54,028 nt of DNA from an uncultured Acidobacteriota bacterium (GCA_947259165.1 CAMYKY010000063.1:1-54028), one strand, 5' to 3'. Positions 15,425 through 24,368 are shown, numbered from the stretch's first letter. Notes: generated from the letters alone by a model not told the origin. Numbers and translations are program-made.

Positions 15425-16596
15425 AGACCAGCGTCGACATCGAATACCTCTCACCCATCACTTACGAATTCCTCGAATGGGAGCTTCCTGCTCCCGAGCT
15501 CAACACCTCTTCCGACCCCGACGCTCAGCAAAACGATCTCAGCTATTTCATGAACCTGGCCGGGCGTCACAAGCTCTTGAGTGCTGCAGAGGAGCGCACG
15601 CTTGGCACCGCGCTATGGACGGCGCGGCGGCGACTCTTGCGCATCCTCCGTCGAGCGCGCAACGCTTCCGGTGAGGCTGTGTCGCTCGTGACGATGCCGC
15701 CAACGCGTCCGGTAACGCCGTCGACACGGCGACGCCTCGCTATCGTTGAGGACGTCGCCCGAGGCGCACGCGTCGCTTTGGAAACGCCGGGACGCGCCTC
15801 CCTACCCGCTGGGTTCACGAAAGCCCAACTCCGAAGCCTCACTGCAGTTTTGAGCGAGACGCTCCGAGAGATGGACGAAATCCGCCGCGAGCTCGTGGAG
15901 CGCAACCTGCGGCTCGTCGTTTGGGTCGCCAAGAGTTTCCGCGGACGCGGTTTTGATTTCATCGACCTCATCCAAGAAGGCAACCTCGGTTTGATGCGCG
16001 CGATCGATCGCTTCGACCCCGCCGTCGGAGCCCGCTTTTCGACGTTCGCGACACACTGGATCCAACAGGGTATCCGGCGCGCGCTCGCTGAAAAGGCACG
16101 TATGATCCGCATCCCGGTCAATCGCATCCAGGAGGTTCGCCAGACGCTTTACGCGCGCGCGCAGCTCGCGGAAAAACTGGATCGACAACCTCGCCCCGAA
16201 GAGATCGCACAAGAAATCGGACTCCCGACCTACAAAGTCGAAGAGCTGTTACCTGCGATCGCCCCGATCGACTCGATGGACGCACCGCTCGGTTCTACCG
16301 AGAGGAAACTGGGCGACCTGCTCGAGGACCGCACGACGCCCACGCCCCTCGACGGCGCCATGGAAGAGGAGACCCAACGCGCGATCCAAGCCGTCTTGCA
16401 CGAGCTGCCCGACCGCCAGCGCGTCATCCTCTGCATGCGTCACGGCATCGGCTATCCACGAGAGTGCACCCTGGAAGAGATCGGCGACAAGCTCGGACTG
16501 TCACGCGAGCGCATCCGCCAGGTAGAGAAGGTGGCGGTCGCTTCGGTGCGCGATTGGCTGCAGTCGAATCGGCCTCAGTTGGCGGCGCCGGTCTAA
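15421..16596 (+). CDS. RNA polymerase sigma-70 family factor (RpoD/RpoS group)
   Basis: 391 aa from ATG 15421, which overlaps the Rrf2 stop by 4 bp. A region 1.2-like start (LSYFMNLAGRHKLLSAAEERTL, about 40-61) is followed by an unusual Arg-rich spacer (66-130). Region 2 is at 155-220 (ERNLRLVVWVAKSFRGRGFDF, LIQEGNLGLMRAIDRF, FSTFATHWIQQGIRRAL), region 3 at about 225-300, and region 4 at 325-380 with HTH LEEIGDKLGLSRERIRQVEK. The length and the presence of regions 3 and 4.2 place it among primary-like/alternative group 2 factors, not ECF. Coupling to an Rrf2 regulator suggests a redox- or iron-controlled regulon. The longer frame upstream of 15421 belongs to another reading frame and is not used. 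Confidence 0.9.
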   Translation: MKTSVDIEYLSPITYEFLEWELPAPELNTSSDPDAQQNDLSYFMNLAGRHKLLSAAEERTLGTALWTARRRLLRILRRARNASGEAVSLVTMPPTRPVTPSTRRRLAIVEDVARGARVALETPGRASLPAGFTKAQLRSLTAVLSETLREMDEIRRELVERNLRLVVWVAKSFRGRGFDFIDLIQEGNLGLMRAIDRFDPAVGARFSTFATHWIQQGIRRALAEKARMIRIPVNRIQEVRQTLYARAQLAEKLDRQPRPEEIAQEIGLPTYKVEELLPAIAPIDSMDAPLGSTERKLGDLLEDRTTPTPLDGAMEEETQRAIQAVLHELPDRQRVILCMRHGIGYPRECTLEEIGDKLGLSRERIRQVEKVAVASVRDWLQSNRPQLAAPV

Positions 16597-16713
16597 AAAG
16601 CGGCTTTCGGTTCTCGGCATTCGGTTGCCGCTGGCGGATCGACTTCGAGCATCAACGAGCCGAGCGCAAATCTCGGGAACCTTTTTGTAGTGCTCGGGCT
16701 CTAAGGTGGTGTC

Positions 16714-16929
16714 ATGTTGGAGTTCATCGAACGGGTGCCATGGAGTCTAGCGGTCCTCCTGAGTCTCACGCTCGGGTTGGCGCCGTTTGCGCCGCCTCAC
16801 CTCTTCGAGAAGCTTGCGATGCTCGCTCGCGGAGAGCTCAGCCGGGCGGTCGATTGGTTCGACCTCTTCCTTCACGGATCACCGTGGCTCTTGCTCGCCG
16901 CAAAGGGTATCGTGTCGCTCACACGCTAG
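16714..16929 (+). CDS. Small two-segment membrane protein
   Basis: 71 aa: MLEFIERVPWSLAVLLSLTL, then GLAPFAPPHLFEKLAMLARGELSRAVDWFDLFLHG and SPWLLLAAKGIVSL. I recall similar small proteins (LGLAPF.PEPHL.EKL.ML..G.L.RP.D.FDL..HG) often labelled 'RND transporter' in databases without evidence. Function unknown; it is an inner-membrane protein with two hydrophobic segments. Its TAG stop (16927-16929) lies in the terminal CTAG of the adjoining palindromic element, so that insertion may have fixed its C-terminus. Confidence 0.65.
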   Translation: MLEFIERVPWSLAVLLSLTLGLAPFAPPHLFEKLAMLARGELSRAVDWFDLFLHGSPWLLLAAKGIVSLTR

Positions 16930-17147
16930 TGTCCCGACCCAGAAGTTCTGTACATGAATCTCGGGCCCTTTTGCGCGCTGGCTTCGTTGTGAGGCGTTGT
17001 CGCAGTTCGGCCTTTGGCCTATCCCGCCGCTCGACAGGCTCGCTGCGGAAGGCGAGAAATATCCAGATATGCCGTCGCATTCACGTCTCGCCAGCGCACA
17101 AAATGACCTCGAGCTTTATGCACAGAACTTCTGAGACGAGACACTAG
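16926..17147 (+). mobile_element. MITE-like palindromic element, copy A (variant ends)
   Basis: 222 bp bounded by CTAGTGTC and GACACTAG. The terminal inverted repeats match at about 32 of 38 positions (both contain CAGAAGTTCTGT). The core (GCAGTTCGGCCT, GCTCGCTGCGGAAGGCG, ATATCCAGATATG) is the same as in copies B and C, but the outer arms differ apart from the CTAGTG ends. No transposase gene and no convincing target duplication (flanks ...CACACG and TTAATT...). It is non-coding, although a long shadow frame runs through it. Confidence 0.7.
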
Positions 17148-17167
17148 TTAATTTAAGGAGAGACGAG

Positions 17168-17719
17168 ATGCGGCAGGTCTTGATTGCGGTGTCGCTGTTG
17201 GCCTCGGCTTGCGGGACGGAGGCTCCGAAAGCACCCGACGCCGAGCTCGCGCGCGCCGATGAGGCGATGCTCGCGCTTCAGACCCGTTTGATCGAGGCGC
17301 TCACGAGCGAGCTCGAGCGAAGCGGCGCCACCGGCGCGATCCAGGTTTGTCGGGACGCGGCGCCGACGATCACCAGCGAGGTATCGGGAGACGTGGGCGT
17401 CACCGTCGCACGCACCAGGCCTCTCCTTCGCAATCCCGACAACGTACCGCCAGAATGGGCACGCGAGCTCGTGGAGCAGGCCGCGGGAATGAAAGTCGAG
17501 GATGCAACCCAGCACGCTGTCGACCTCGGCGATCGCGTCGGCGTCCTGCGCCCCATCGGAACACTCGGCATGTGCACAACCTGCCATGGCGACGAAGCCG
17601 CGATGGAGCCCGAGCTACGCAATCTCATCTCCGAGTCCTATCCGGACGATGAAGCGATCGGCTTCGAAGTCGGCGATTTGCGCGGATGGATGTGGGCCGA
17701 AGTGCCGCGCGGGGAGTGA
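17168..17719 (+). CDS. Lipoprotein with CxxCH haem motif (Tll0287-like/DUF3365)
   Basis: 183 aa. The leader MRQVLIAVSLLASAC ends in a lipobox (LASAC). The rest matches the Tll0287-like haem domain (DUF3365): AIQVCRDAAPTITSEV early, TRPLLRNPDNVPPEWA in the middle and MCTTCHGDEAA, a CxxCH covalent haem site, near residue 140. Such proteins are probably periplasmic redox sensors or electron carriers; no precise role is known. GGAGAGACGAG lies directly before the ATG. The gene begins 20 bp after palindromic element A, which may now supply its upstream region. Confidence 0.8.
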   Translation: MRQVLIAVSLLASACGTEAPKAPDAELARADEAMLALQTRLIEALTSELERSGATGAIQVCRDAAPTITSEVSGDVGVTVARTRPLLRNPDNVPPEWARELVEQAAGMKVEDATQHAVDLGDRVGVLRPIGTLGMCTTCHGDEAAMEPELRNLISESYPDDEAIGFEVGDLRGWMWAEVPRGE

Positions 17720-17794
17720 ACCCGCGAGGTCGATCAACTCTGCCTGGAGAGAGTTGAGTGTTGGATCGCTACGTTGAAGCCGCTACATTTCCAC

Positions 17795-17947
17795 ATGGCT
17801 CTCAGCGTCGGAACGCGACTCGGACCGCACGAGATCCTCGCGCCCATCGGCGCCGGAGGTATGGAGAGGTCTACAAAGCTAACGACACTCGCCTCCGAGA
17901 TCATCGCCAACTGGACGGAGGAGCTGAAACGCCTCACGAGTAACTGA
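17795..17947 (+). pseudogene. Fossil of a WD40/TolB-type serine/threonine protein kinase
   Basis: A 50-codon frame begins MALSVGTRLGPHEILAPIGAGGM, the classic opening of acidobacterial Hanks-type kinases. In the next frame it continues as GEVYKANDTRLRD, so a single base has been lost at about 17862-17865. It then ends IIANWTEELKRLTSN, which resembles the extreme C-terminus of the same large kinases (NWTEELKRLVP..). Everything between, normally some 800 codons, is gone. This is a direct N-to-C fusion remnant, not an active kinase: no catalytic loop or Lys is left. The stop is 1 bp from the ABC ATPase stop. Recognition of the two ends is from family knowledge. Confidence 0.7.
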
Positions 17948-17948
17948 T

Positions 17949-18842
17949 CTAATCTCGCAGCGCCTTCCCCGTCAGGTGCAAGAACACATCCCCCAAATCC
18001 GGGCGGTGCACGTTGAGCTCGTGAACGTCATTCCCATCGGCAACAACCACCGCCAAGATTGCGGGCAGTGCCTGGGTCGAGCTCTCTCCAGTAAAGACAT
18101 ACTTTTTGTCGGGAATCGAGCGGGCTCCGTACGACTCGAGATTCTTCTGAAGCTCCGCGCTTGCCGGGTGCAAGAGATCGAGCTCGACGGTGTGCTCGAG
18201 CGCGGCGCGTTTCACGAGCTCATCGACGGTGCCCTCGGCGACGAACTGTCCGTCGTCCATGATCGCGAGGCGGCCGCACAACCGCTCGGCCTCTTCCATG
18301 TAGTGGGTCGTTAGAAGCAGGGCAGTCCCCTCTTCCGCGAAACGGCAAACCGCTTCGTAGATATGCTCGCGCGATTGCGGGTCGACGCCGACTGTGGGCT
18401 CGTCGAGCAACACGATGTCGGGCTCATGGATCACACCACAGACAAGGTTGAGACGTCTCTTCATGCCACCGGAGAATTGGTAAACCTGGTCGTTCGCTCG
18501 CGCCGAAAGCCCGGAGAGCTCTAGCAGTAGCTTCGTGCGGCTCTTGACGCGCGCACTCGACAGACCCTGAATCCGTCCGAAGAAGTGAAGATTTTCCTCC
18601 GCGGTCAACGTCGGATAAAGCGCGATCGCCTGCGGTACCAGACCCAGTTTACCGGCGGGCTTGACGGTACCGCCGGAAGGCTTGAGGATTCCGGCGATCA
18701 TCCCGATGGTCGTGGTTTTGCCGGCGCCGTTTGGGCCGAGGAGGCCAAAAACTTCTCCGGGTTGCAGCGAAAATGAAATGGAGCGTACCGCCTCGCGATC
18801 ACCGTATTGCTTGGTGAGCTTGGAGACGTCGAGCAGCGGCAT
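17949..18842 (-). CDS. ABC transporter ATP-binding protein (ABC-2 type)
   Basis: 297 aa from ATG 18842; a GTG at 18854 overlapping the transketolase TGA (GTGA) is an alternative. Walker A is [12 protein letters not shown], the Q-loop is around [11 protein letters not shown], the signature is FSGGMKRRL, Walker B is [15 protein letters not shown] and the switch His is [14 protein letters not shown]. This is the drug/lipid-exporter ATPase class that pairs with ABC-2 permeases. No permease is adjacent; the permease at 13624-14823 on the same strand is the nearest partner candidate. The C-terminal ~80 residues after the ATPase core are typical of the DrrA group. Confidence 0.88.
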   Translation of the reverse strand: MPLLDVSKLTKQYGDREAVRSISFSLQPGEVFGLLGPNGAGKTTTIGMIAGILKPSGGTVKPAGKLGLVPQAIALYPTLTAEENLHFFGRIQGLSSARVKSRTKLLLELSGLSARANDQVYQFSGGMKRRLNLVCGVIHEPDIVLLDEPTVGVDPQSREHIYEAVCRFAEEGTALLLTTHYMEEAERLCGRLAIMDDGQFVAEGTVDELVKRAALEHTVELDLLHPASAELQKNLESYGARSIPDKKYVFTGESSTQALPAILAVVVADGNDVHELNVHRPDLGDVFLHLTGKALRD

Positions 18843-18850
18843 CGAAGAAA

Positions 18851-20878
18851 TCACAGAAGCCGCTTCACCGTCTCCGCCACGCTTTCCGGAGTAAACCCGA
18901 GCTTTTCGAACGCGACCTCCCCTGGCGCGGAAGCACCGAAGCGATCGATTCCAATCGCCCTGCCTTTCTCACCCAGGTAGCGCCGCCAACCTAAGGTCAC
19001 GCCGGCCTCGACCGAGACGCGCGCTTTCACCCCTTCGGGAAGCACCGACTCCCGATAGTCATCGGGTTGCGCTTCGAAAATCTCCCAGCACGGCATCGAG
19101 ACGACGCGACACGCGACGCCGGTTTTCGCGAGAAGCTCCCGTGCTTGCAGCGCGAGCGTGACTTCGGAGCCCGTCGCGATCACGATGGCGTCGGGCGTTT
19201 CGGAGCCGCTCGTATTGGCCTCCGCTATAACATACGCGCCTCGTCGGGCCCCGGAAGCGTCTCCGTGCGCCGTGCGATCCAAAGTCGCGATCTTCTGTCG
19301 CGTCAATACGATTGCGGTCGGGCCTTCGGTTCTCTCCATCGCCAAACGCCACGCTTCAGTCGTCTCGTTGGCATCGGCGGGCCGTATCACGTGCAGATTC
19401 GGAACGACGCGAAGCGCCATCAGGTGTTCAACCGGCTGATGCGTCGGTCCATCCTCGCCGACCGCAACCGAGTCGTGTGTCCAGACATAGATCGCCGGGA
19501 GCTTGCTGAGAGCGGCGAGTCGTACGGACGGTCTCATGTAGTCGGAGAAGACAAAAAAAGTCGACGCATAACCGCGCACGCCGCCGTGGTAAGCCATCCC
19601 GTTGACGATGCTCCCCATCGCGTGCTCGCGGACACCGAAGTGGATGTTCCGTCCTTCGCCCGTCTGGCCATCGAACGAGCCCTTCTCTTTGAGCGCGGTC
19701 TTCGTCGACGACGAGAGATCGGCGTCGCCCCCGAGGAGCTCGGGCACGGACGCGGCAATCGCGTTCAGCACTTTCCCAGAGGCCTCACGCGTGGCGAGGT
19801 TTTCCCCCGTCTCAAAATTTGGCAACGCGTCGTCCCAGCCTGAAGGCAGCTCGCCGCGGAAGCGACGTTCCCATTGTGCGGCCAAGTCGGGGTGCGCGCT
19901 CCGGTAGGCGGCGAATCGGTCGTTCCACTCGGACTCGGCCTCCTCGCCCTGTGTCACCGCTTTGAGAAACTGCTCTCTCGCCTCTTCGGGCACGTAGAAA
20001 TCTTCAGCGCCAACCCAGCCTAGACTTTGCTTCGTAAGCGTCACCTCGTCGGCGCCGAGCGGTGAGCCGTGAGCGGACGATGAGCCCTGCTTGTTGGGTG
20101 AGCCGTACCCGATCGTCGTGTGAACGATGAGGATCGAGGGTCGGGACGTCTCGGCCTTCGCCTCGCGAATCGCCGCATCGATGGCCTCGACATCAGCGTC
20201 GCCGTCGCGGACGCGAAGCACCTGCCAGCCGTGAGCTTCGTAGCGCCGCTCGACGTCCTCGGTCGAGAATGTGAGCGAAGCCGGCCCGTCAAGCGTGATG
20301 TCATTGGAATCATAGAGGTAGATGAGCTTTCCGAGGCGAACATGACCTGCAAACGACGCGGCTTCTGCCGAGATGCCCTCCATGAGATCGCCGTCGGAGA
20401 CGAGCGCGTAGGTGTGGTGGTCAACCATCGTGTAACCGGGCCGGTTGAACTGATGGGCCAGCACGCGCTCCGCCAGAGCCATCCCAACAGCGTTCGCCGT
20501 GCCTTGGCCGAGAGGACCCGTGGTCGCTTCGACTCCTGGAGTCTCGAAGGACTCCGGATGACCCGGGGTCCGACTCCCCCACTGACGAAACGCCTTCAGG
20601 TCATCCAGGGTGACGTCGTAGCCCGTCAGGTGCAGCAGCGCATAAAGCAACATCGAGCCGTGACCGGCCGAGAGAACGAACCGATCGCGGTCGGCCCAAT
20701 CGGGGTTTCGGGGATGGTGCCGAAGATGGTTCTGCCACAGCACATAGGCCATCGGTGCGGCACCCATGGGAAGACCCGGGTGTCCCGAATTCGCCTTTTG
20801 TACCGCATCGATGGCCAGGGTGCGGATCGAGTTGATACACAGCTGGTCAATAGCGGTGGGCGAAATTGCGGCAGTCAT
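18851..20878 (-). CDS. tkt: Transketolase
   Basis: 675 aa from ATG 20878, close to the usual ~665. Thiamine diphosphate enzyme of the pentose phosphate pathway. Visible motifs are [18 protein letters not shown] at the start, [17 protein letters not shown], the ThDP-binding [19 protein letters not shown]-type segment (seen as [20 protein letters not shown]), [41 protein letters not shown] and the C-terminal [15 protein letters not shown]. It is complete, with no missing catalytic segment. The open frame extends upstream to 20962, but that leader has no family match. It probably shares a transcript with the downstream ABC ATPase. Confidence 0.93.
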   Translation of the reverse strand: MTAAISPTAIDQLCINSIRTLAIDAVQKANSGHPGLPMGAAPMAYVLWQNHLRHHPRNPDWADRDRFVLSAGHGSMLLYALLHLTGYDVTLDDLKAFRQWGSRTPGHPESFETPGVEATTGPLGQGTANAVGMALAERVLAHQFNRPGYTMVDHHTYALVSDGDLMEGISAEAASFAGHVRLGKLIYLYDSNDITLDGPASLTFSTEDVERRYEAHGWQVLRVRDGDADVEAIDAAIREAKAETSRPSILIVHTTIGYGSPNKQGSSSAHGSPLGADEVTLTKQSLGWVGAEDFYVPEEAREQFLKAVTQGEEAESEWNDRFAAYRSAHPDLAAQWERRFRGELPSGWDDALPNFETGENLATREASGKVLNAIAASVPELLGGDADLSSSTKTALKEKGSFDGQTGEGRNIHFGVREHAMGSIVNGMAYHGGVRGYASTFFVFSDYMRPSVRLAALSKLPAIYVWTHDSVAVGEDGPTHQPVEHLMALRVVPNLHVIRPADANETTEAWRLAMERTEGPTAIVLTRQKIATLDRTAHGDASGARRGAYVIAEANTSGSETPDAIVIATGSEVTLALQARELLAKTGVACRVVSMPCWEIFEAQPDDYRESVLPEGVKARVSVEAGVTLGWRRYLGEKGRAIGIDRFGASAPGEVAFEKLGFTPESVAETVKRLL

Positions 20879-21093
20879 GCTTCGAACCCTCCTGGTAAAA
20901 CCCCTAAAGGAATGTACAACGCCGGAAAGGACTTCGGAGAGTATCAGGACCGAACGCCTCACACAAGCCGAAGGTGACCAACGCTATCGTTCCAACCGAT
21001 TGGTTATCAACGATTTAGCCGCTCTGGCGAAAAAAGATCCTTTCCGTTAAGTTTTTCACATTTTCAAGAGCCCTCCGACGGTAACGTCCATGC

Positions 21094-21807
21094 ATGGCAA
21101 CATTGTTGCGAGGTCATGAGGGGGATTCCAATCTTCTTCGCGACGGCGCGGAAGTCGATCGCGACGGCGCGGTAGCCGAAGCGCCGCTGTTCGTGGACTT
21201 GAGCGCCGAAGAGCTCGACGCGCTTCTCGACTCGAGCTCGAGCCACCGAATCCCTCGTCAGCAGGTGGTGTTCTGTGAAGGCGAAGAGCTGGGGCACTTG
21301 TATATGGTGCTCGCAGGAAGTTTCAAGCTGATCCGGCACTCCGAGGAGGGCAAGGAGCTCATCGTCGCTCTCGCTCGACCTGGAGAGTGTTTTGGAGCGC
21401 TTGCCGAGCCCATGGAGTCGAAGACGCTAACCCAGGCAGTCGAGGATTCGGTGGTCCTGGTCGTCCCCCTGGCCGCGGTCCGGCGAACCCTCGCGCAGAA
21501 TCCGGGCTTCGCCATCAAGCTGCTCCAGTACGCGCAAAAACGCCATGAGCTCATGGAGACAGCCGCTACCCGCCTGGCCTTCGAGAGCGTCCCACAACGC
21601 CTAGCGCATCTTCTGCTCGAAGTGTCGAATCTGAGCTCGGGGGAGCTCGAAACACCCCTCAACCAGACCGAGATCGCCAATCTCATCGGGAGCAGTCGCG
21701 AAACCGTGTGCTCCATCCTCAACCAATTCCGCAGACAAGGATTGCTCGAGCTCAACCGCGGCCGATTGCGCGTCGTGGACCGCGAGCTGCTGGGCGATAT
21801 GAAATAG
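21094..21807 (+). CDS. CRP/FNR-family transcriptional regulator
   Basis: 237 aa. A cyclic-nucleotide-binding-type beta roll (LFVDLSAEELDALL ... EGEELGHLYMVLAGSFKLIRHSEEGKELIVALARPGECFGA), a dimerisation helix and a C-terminal Crp-type HTH (LNQTEIANLIGSSRETVCSILNQFRRQGLLEL). It lacks the N-terminal cysteine set of FNR, so it is not an oxygen-sensing Fe-S regulator; the single Cys near 61 (VVFCEGEE) and Cys in PGECFG are not arranged as a cluster. cAMP-binding residues are only partly kept, so the ligand is unclear. Divergent from tkt across 215 bp. Confidence 0.87.
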   Translation: MATLLRGHEGDSNLLRDGAEVDRDGAVAEAPLFVDLSAEELDALLDSSSSHRIPRQQVVFCEGEELGHLYMVLAGSFKLIRHSEEGKELIVALARPGECFGALAEPMESKTLTQAVEDSVVLVVPLAAVRRTLAQNPGFAIKLLQYAQKRHELMETAATRLAFESVPQRLAHLLLEVSNLSSGELETPLNQTEIANLIGSSRETVCSILNQFRRQGLLELNRGRLRVVDRELLGDMK

Positions 21808-21842
21808 AGCTGTCTTAGGGCCAAATCGCCCAGTTCCAAAGC

Positions 21843-22056
21843 CTAGTGCATGGACCCGCTGATCCTGTCGGTAAATTCCGACGTCATTTTGGGTGCGGAC
21901 AAGGCGCTCTGACGAATTCATATCTAGATATTTGCCGCCTTCCGCAGCGAGCTTGTCGAGCGGAGGGATAGGCCGTAGGCCGAACTGCAACGATGCTCGC
22001 AGCGAAGTCGAAAAGGGCCAGGAATTCACGGCAGGATCAGCGGGTTCGTGCACTAG
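21843..22056 (-). mobile_element. MITE-like palindromic element, copy B
   Basis: 214 bp bounded by CTAGTGCATGG and TTCGTGCACTAG, inverted relative to copy C. The terminal inverted repeats of about 36 bp share ACCCGCTGATCCTG and (T/G)AATTCC. The central ATATCTAGATAT palindrome and GGCCTACGGCC-like segment (here GGCCGTAGGCC) are present. It is flanked by a direct repeat: AGTTCCAAAG at 21832-21841 and again at 22055-22064 (TTCCAAAG outside the CTAG ends), as expected for a target-site duplication of about 8 bp. No coding capacity. Confidence 0.8.
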
Positions 22057-22127
22057 TTCCAAAGTTTTGTTCAGTCGCCGCGCGTCTTTTTGCTAAAGCC
22101 CGTCGCCCCGCCGGCCGATAGAGCGGT

Positions 22128-24344
22128 GTGGCTCCCCTCTCGTCAACGAAACCCACGCCAGAAGCTCGAGAGGCCACCGAGGCCGAACTGCCCGAAAAAC
22201 AGGAACAAACGGTCGGGACGTTTTCGCAGAGGTGGCTCGAACGTCCCGATGAGCGCATTCTCTATGTCGATGACGACGAGATCGCTCGCGAGGCATTCGC
22301 GGACGCAGCGAGTCATCTCGGCTTCCGTGTAGACACGGCCGACGGCGGTGGGGAAGCCCTCACGATGGCAAGCCGCCGCCGCTACAGTGTGATCGCGGCC
22401 GACCTGCGAATGCCCACTCTCAATGGGCTGTCGCTGATCCAGCTGCTGCGCCCCAAATGGCCGAACACGGCCTACCTGATCGTCACCGGGGCTTCCCACC
22501 TCGATCTGCCGCCACAGGCCAATGGCGAGCCACTCGTCGATGAAATCGTCTCGAAACCGTGGACGATGAGCCAACTTGCGAAAATCCTCAAGCGGGCCCT
22601 CGACCGTGCCCATCACCGGCACGCGAACAGCTCACACCCCGCGCAAGAGTTGCCGATCCTCGTCGTCGAGGAGGAGGATCCAGATAGCGTCGGCGGGCTG
22701 CACAAACTGATGGCCCAGAGCCTGCCCGAGACGATGTGCTTCCACGCGAACGGACTCTCCCACGCAATCCAGATTCTCGGTGAGCGCACTTTCCGCGTAG
22801 CAGTCATCGATCTCGAGCTGGCCGATAGCGGCGGGCTAGAGACGATATCGAGCCTCCGGCGTACGGTACCGGAGCTTCCGCTGGTCGTGCTCGGAGCAGT
22901 CGACGATGACGTAGTCCAGAATCAGGCGCTCGAGTCAGGCGCCCAGGATTACCTCGTCAAGAGCCGTCTCGACGAATACAACTTGAGACGCTCGGTGCGC
23001 TACGCGCTCGAGCGCAAACATATCGAAGATCAAGTGACGTTCCTGTCACAAAATGATCCTGTCACCGGCCTTCCGAACAGGACATCCTTTCTCCAAGAGC
23101 TCGCGCGCGCCGTTGAACGCGCTCGCAGCCAAGACACGACGATCGCCGTGCTGTTGCTCGACTTGGATCGTTTCAAGATCGTGAACGACTCACTTGGTCA
23201 CGACGTGGGCGACCTGCTCCTCAAGGTCGTCGCCGAAAGATTGCGGGAGAACCTCAGAGATATCGACGTCGCGGCACGGCTTGGAGGCGACGAGTTCGCG
23301 ATTCTCCTCGAAGGCGTCCATAGCGAGGATGAAGCCGTCGGCACCGCGCAGCGAATCCTCGAGGCGTTGACGCCGCCTGCGCAGCTCAGCGACTACGAGA
23401 TCGCATCGAGCGGCAGCATCGGCGTCGCGCTCTACCCAGACCACGCCGAGACCGCGACGGAGCTGCTTCAGCTAGCGGACCGAGCCATGTACCGCGCGAA
23501 GCAAAACGGCCGCGACGGGCACGCGCTCTACTCGGTTGAAAACGAAGAATCGCGCTCTGGAGTCTTGGAGCGGCTGACCTTCGAAAGCGGTATCCGCCAT
23601 GCACTCGAGCGCGACGAGTACGTCGTGTTCTTTCAGCCGCAGATAACACTCGACAAGAAGACCCTCGTCGCCGTGGAAGCCCTGGTCCGATGGAACCACC
23701 CCAAAGTCGGGCTCGTTTCGCCGGGGCGCTTCATGCCGTTTCTCGAAAGCTCGGGCCTCATCAAGGGCGTCGGCGATTGGGTCCTGACGACTTCATGTCG
23801 TCAAGTAAAGCTGTGGCAGGACGAAGTGTTTCCGGAGCTTCGCGTCTCCGTGAACCTATCCGCGCGCCAGTTCGAGGGCTCCGATCTCGTTGCGACGGTG
23901 GAAAGAGCCCTCTCGGAGTCCGGACTCCCCGCCAAATACCTCGAGCTCGAGATTACCGAAAGTCTCTTGATGAGAGACACCCGCGGAACGCGGGCGACCC
24001 TCCAGGAGCTCAAAGCGCTGGGTGTCCGCATCGCCATCGACGACTTCGGCACCGGTTACTCGTCGCTTGCCTACCTCACGACATTCCCGCTCGATTGCCT
24101 GAAGATCGATCGGAGCTTCGTTCACGACATCACCACCAACGACGACGATCGCACCGTCGCCGAAGCCGTCATCGGTCTCGGTCACAGCCTGAGGCTCGAC
24201 GTCATCGCCGAGGGTGTGGAGACAGTGGAACAACTCGCCCTCCTGACTGGGTGCGACGGTTTTCAAGGGTTTCTAATCAGTCGCCCGCAGCCACCCGAAG
24301 CCACCCGTGAGCTGCTGCAACGGTATTCTTCGCGGGATCGGTAG
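22128..24344 (+). CDS. Dual-REC GGDEF-EAL cyclic-di-GMP signalling protein
   Basis: 738 aa from GTG 22128. REC1 is at about 42-165 (ILYVDDDEIAREAF, phospho-acceptor in VIAADLRMP, Lys in VSKPWT). REC2 is at about 180-295 (ILVVEEEDPD, VAVIDLELADSGG, DYLVKS) and is altered in its acidic pair and Thr/Ser position. The GGDEF domain is at about 310-470 with RLGGDEFAILLEG intact. The EAL domain is at about 485-735 with VEALVRWNHP, NLSARQF, ELEITES, IDDFGTGYSSL and DCLKIDRSFV all kept. Both cyclase and phosphodiesterase sites look intact, so it could make or break down c-di-GMP under control of two receivers. No cognate kinase adjoins. The start lies about 70 bp from element B. Confidence 0.88.
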   Translation: MAPLSSTKPTPEAREATEAELPEKQEQTVGTFSQRWLERPDERILYVDDDEIAREAFADAASHLGFRVDTADGGGEALTMASRRRYSVIAADLRMPTLNGLSLIQLLRPKWPNTAYLIVTGASHLDLPPQANGEPLVDEIVSKPWTMSQLAKILKRALDRAHHRHANSSHPAQELPILVVEEEDPDSVGGLHKLMAQSLPETMCFHANGLSHAIQILGERTFRVAVIDLELADSGGLETISSLRRTVPELPLVVLGAVDDDVVQNQALESGAQDYLVKSRLDEYNLRRSVRYALERKHIEDQVTFLSQNDPVTGLPNRTSFLQELARAVERARSQDTTIAVLLLDLDRFKIVNDSLGHDVGDLLLKVVAERLRENLRDIDVAARLGGDEFAILLEGVHSEDEAVGTAQRILEALTPPAQLSDYEIASSGSIGVALYPDHAETATELLQLADRAMYRAKQNGRDGHALYSVENEESRSGVLERLTFESGIRHALERDEYVVFFQPQITLDKKTLVAVEALVRWNHPKVGLVSPGRFMPFLESSGLIKGVGDWVLTTSCRQVKLWQDEVFPELRVSVNLSARQFEGSDLVATVERALSESGLPAKYLELEITESLLMRDTRGTRATLQELKALGVRIAIDDFGTGYSSLAYLTTFPLDCLKIDRSFVHDITTNDDDRTVAEAVIGLGHSLRLDVIAEGVETVEQLALLTGCDGFQGFLISRPQPPEATRELLQRYSSRDR

Positions 24345-24368
24345 CGGCTCTCCGACGAGGCATCCAGC

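Noticed and set aside
16464-17147. 227 aa plus-strand frame through the sigma gene end and element A
   Set aside because: Arg/Ser-rich shadow; sigma region 4 and the palindromic element explain it.
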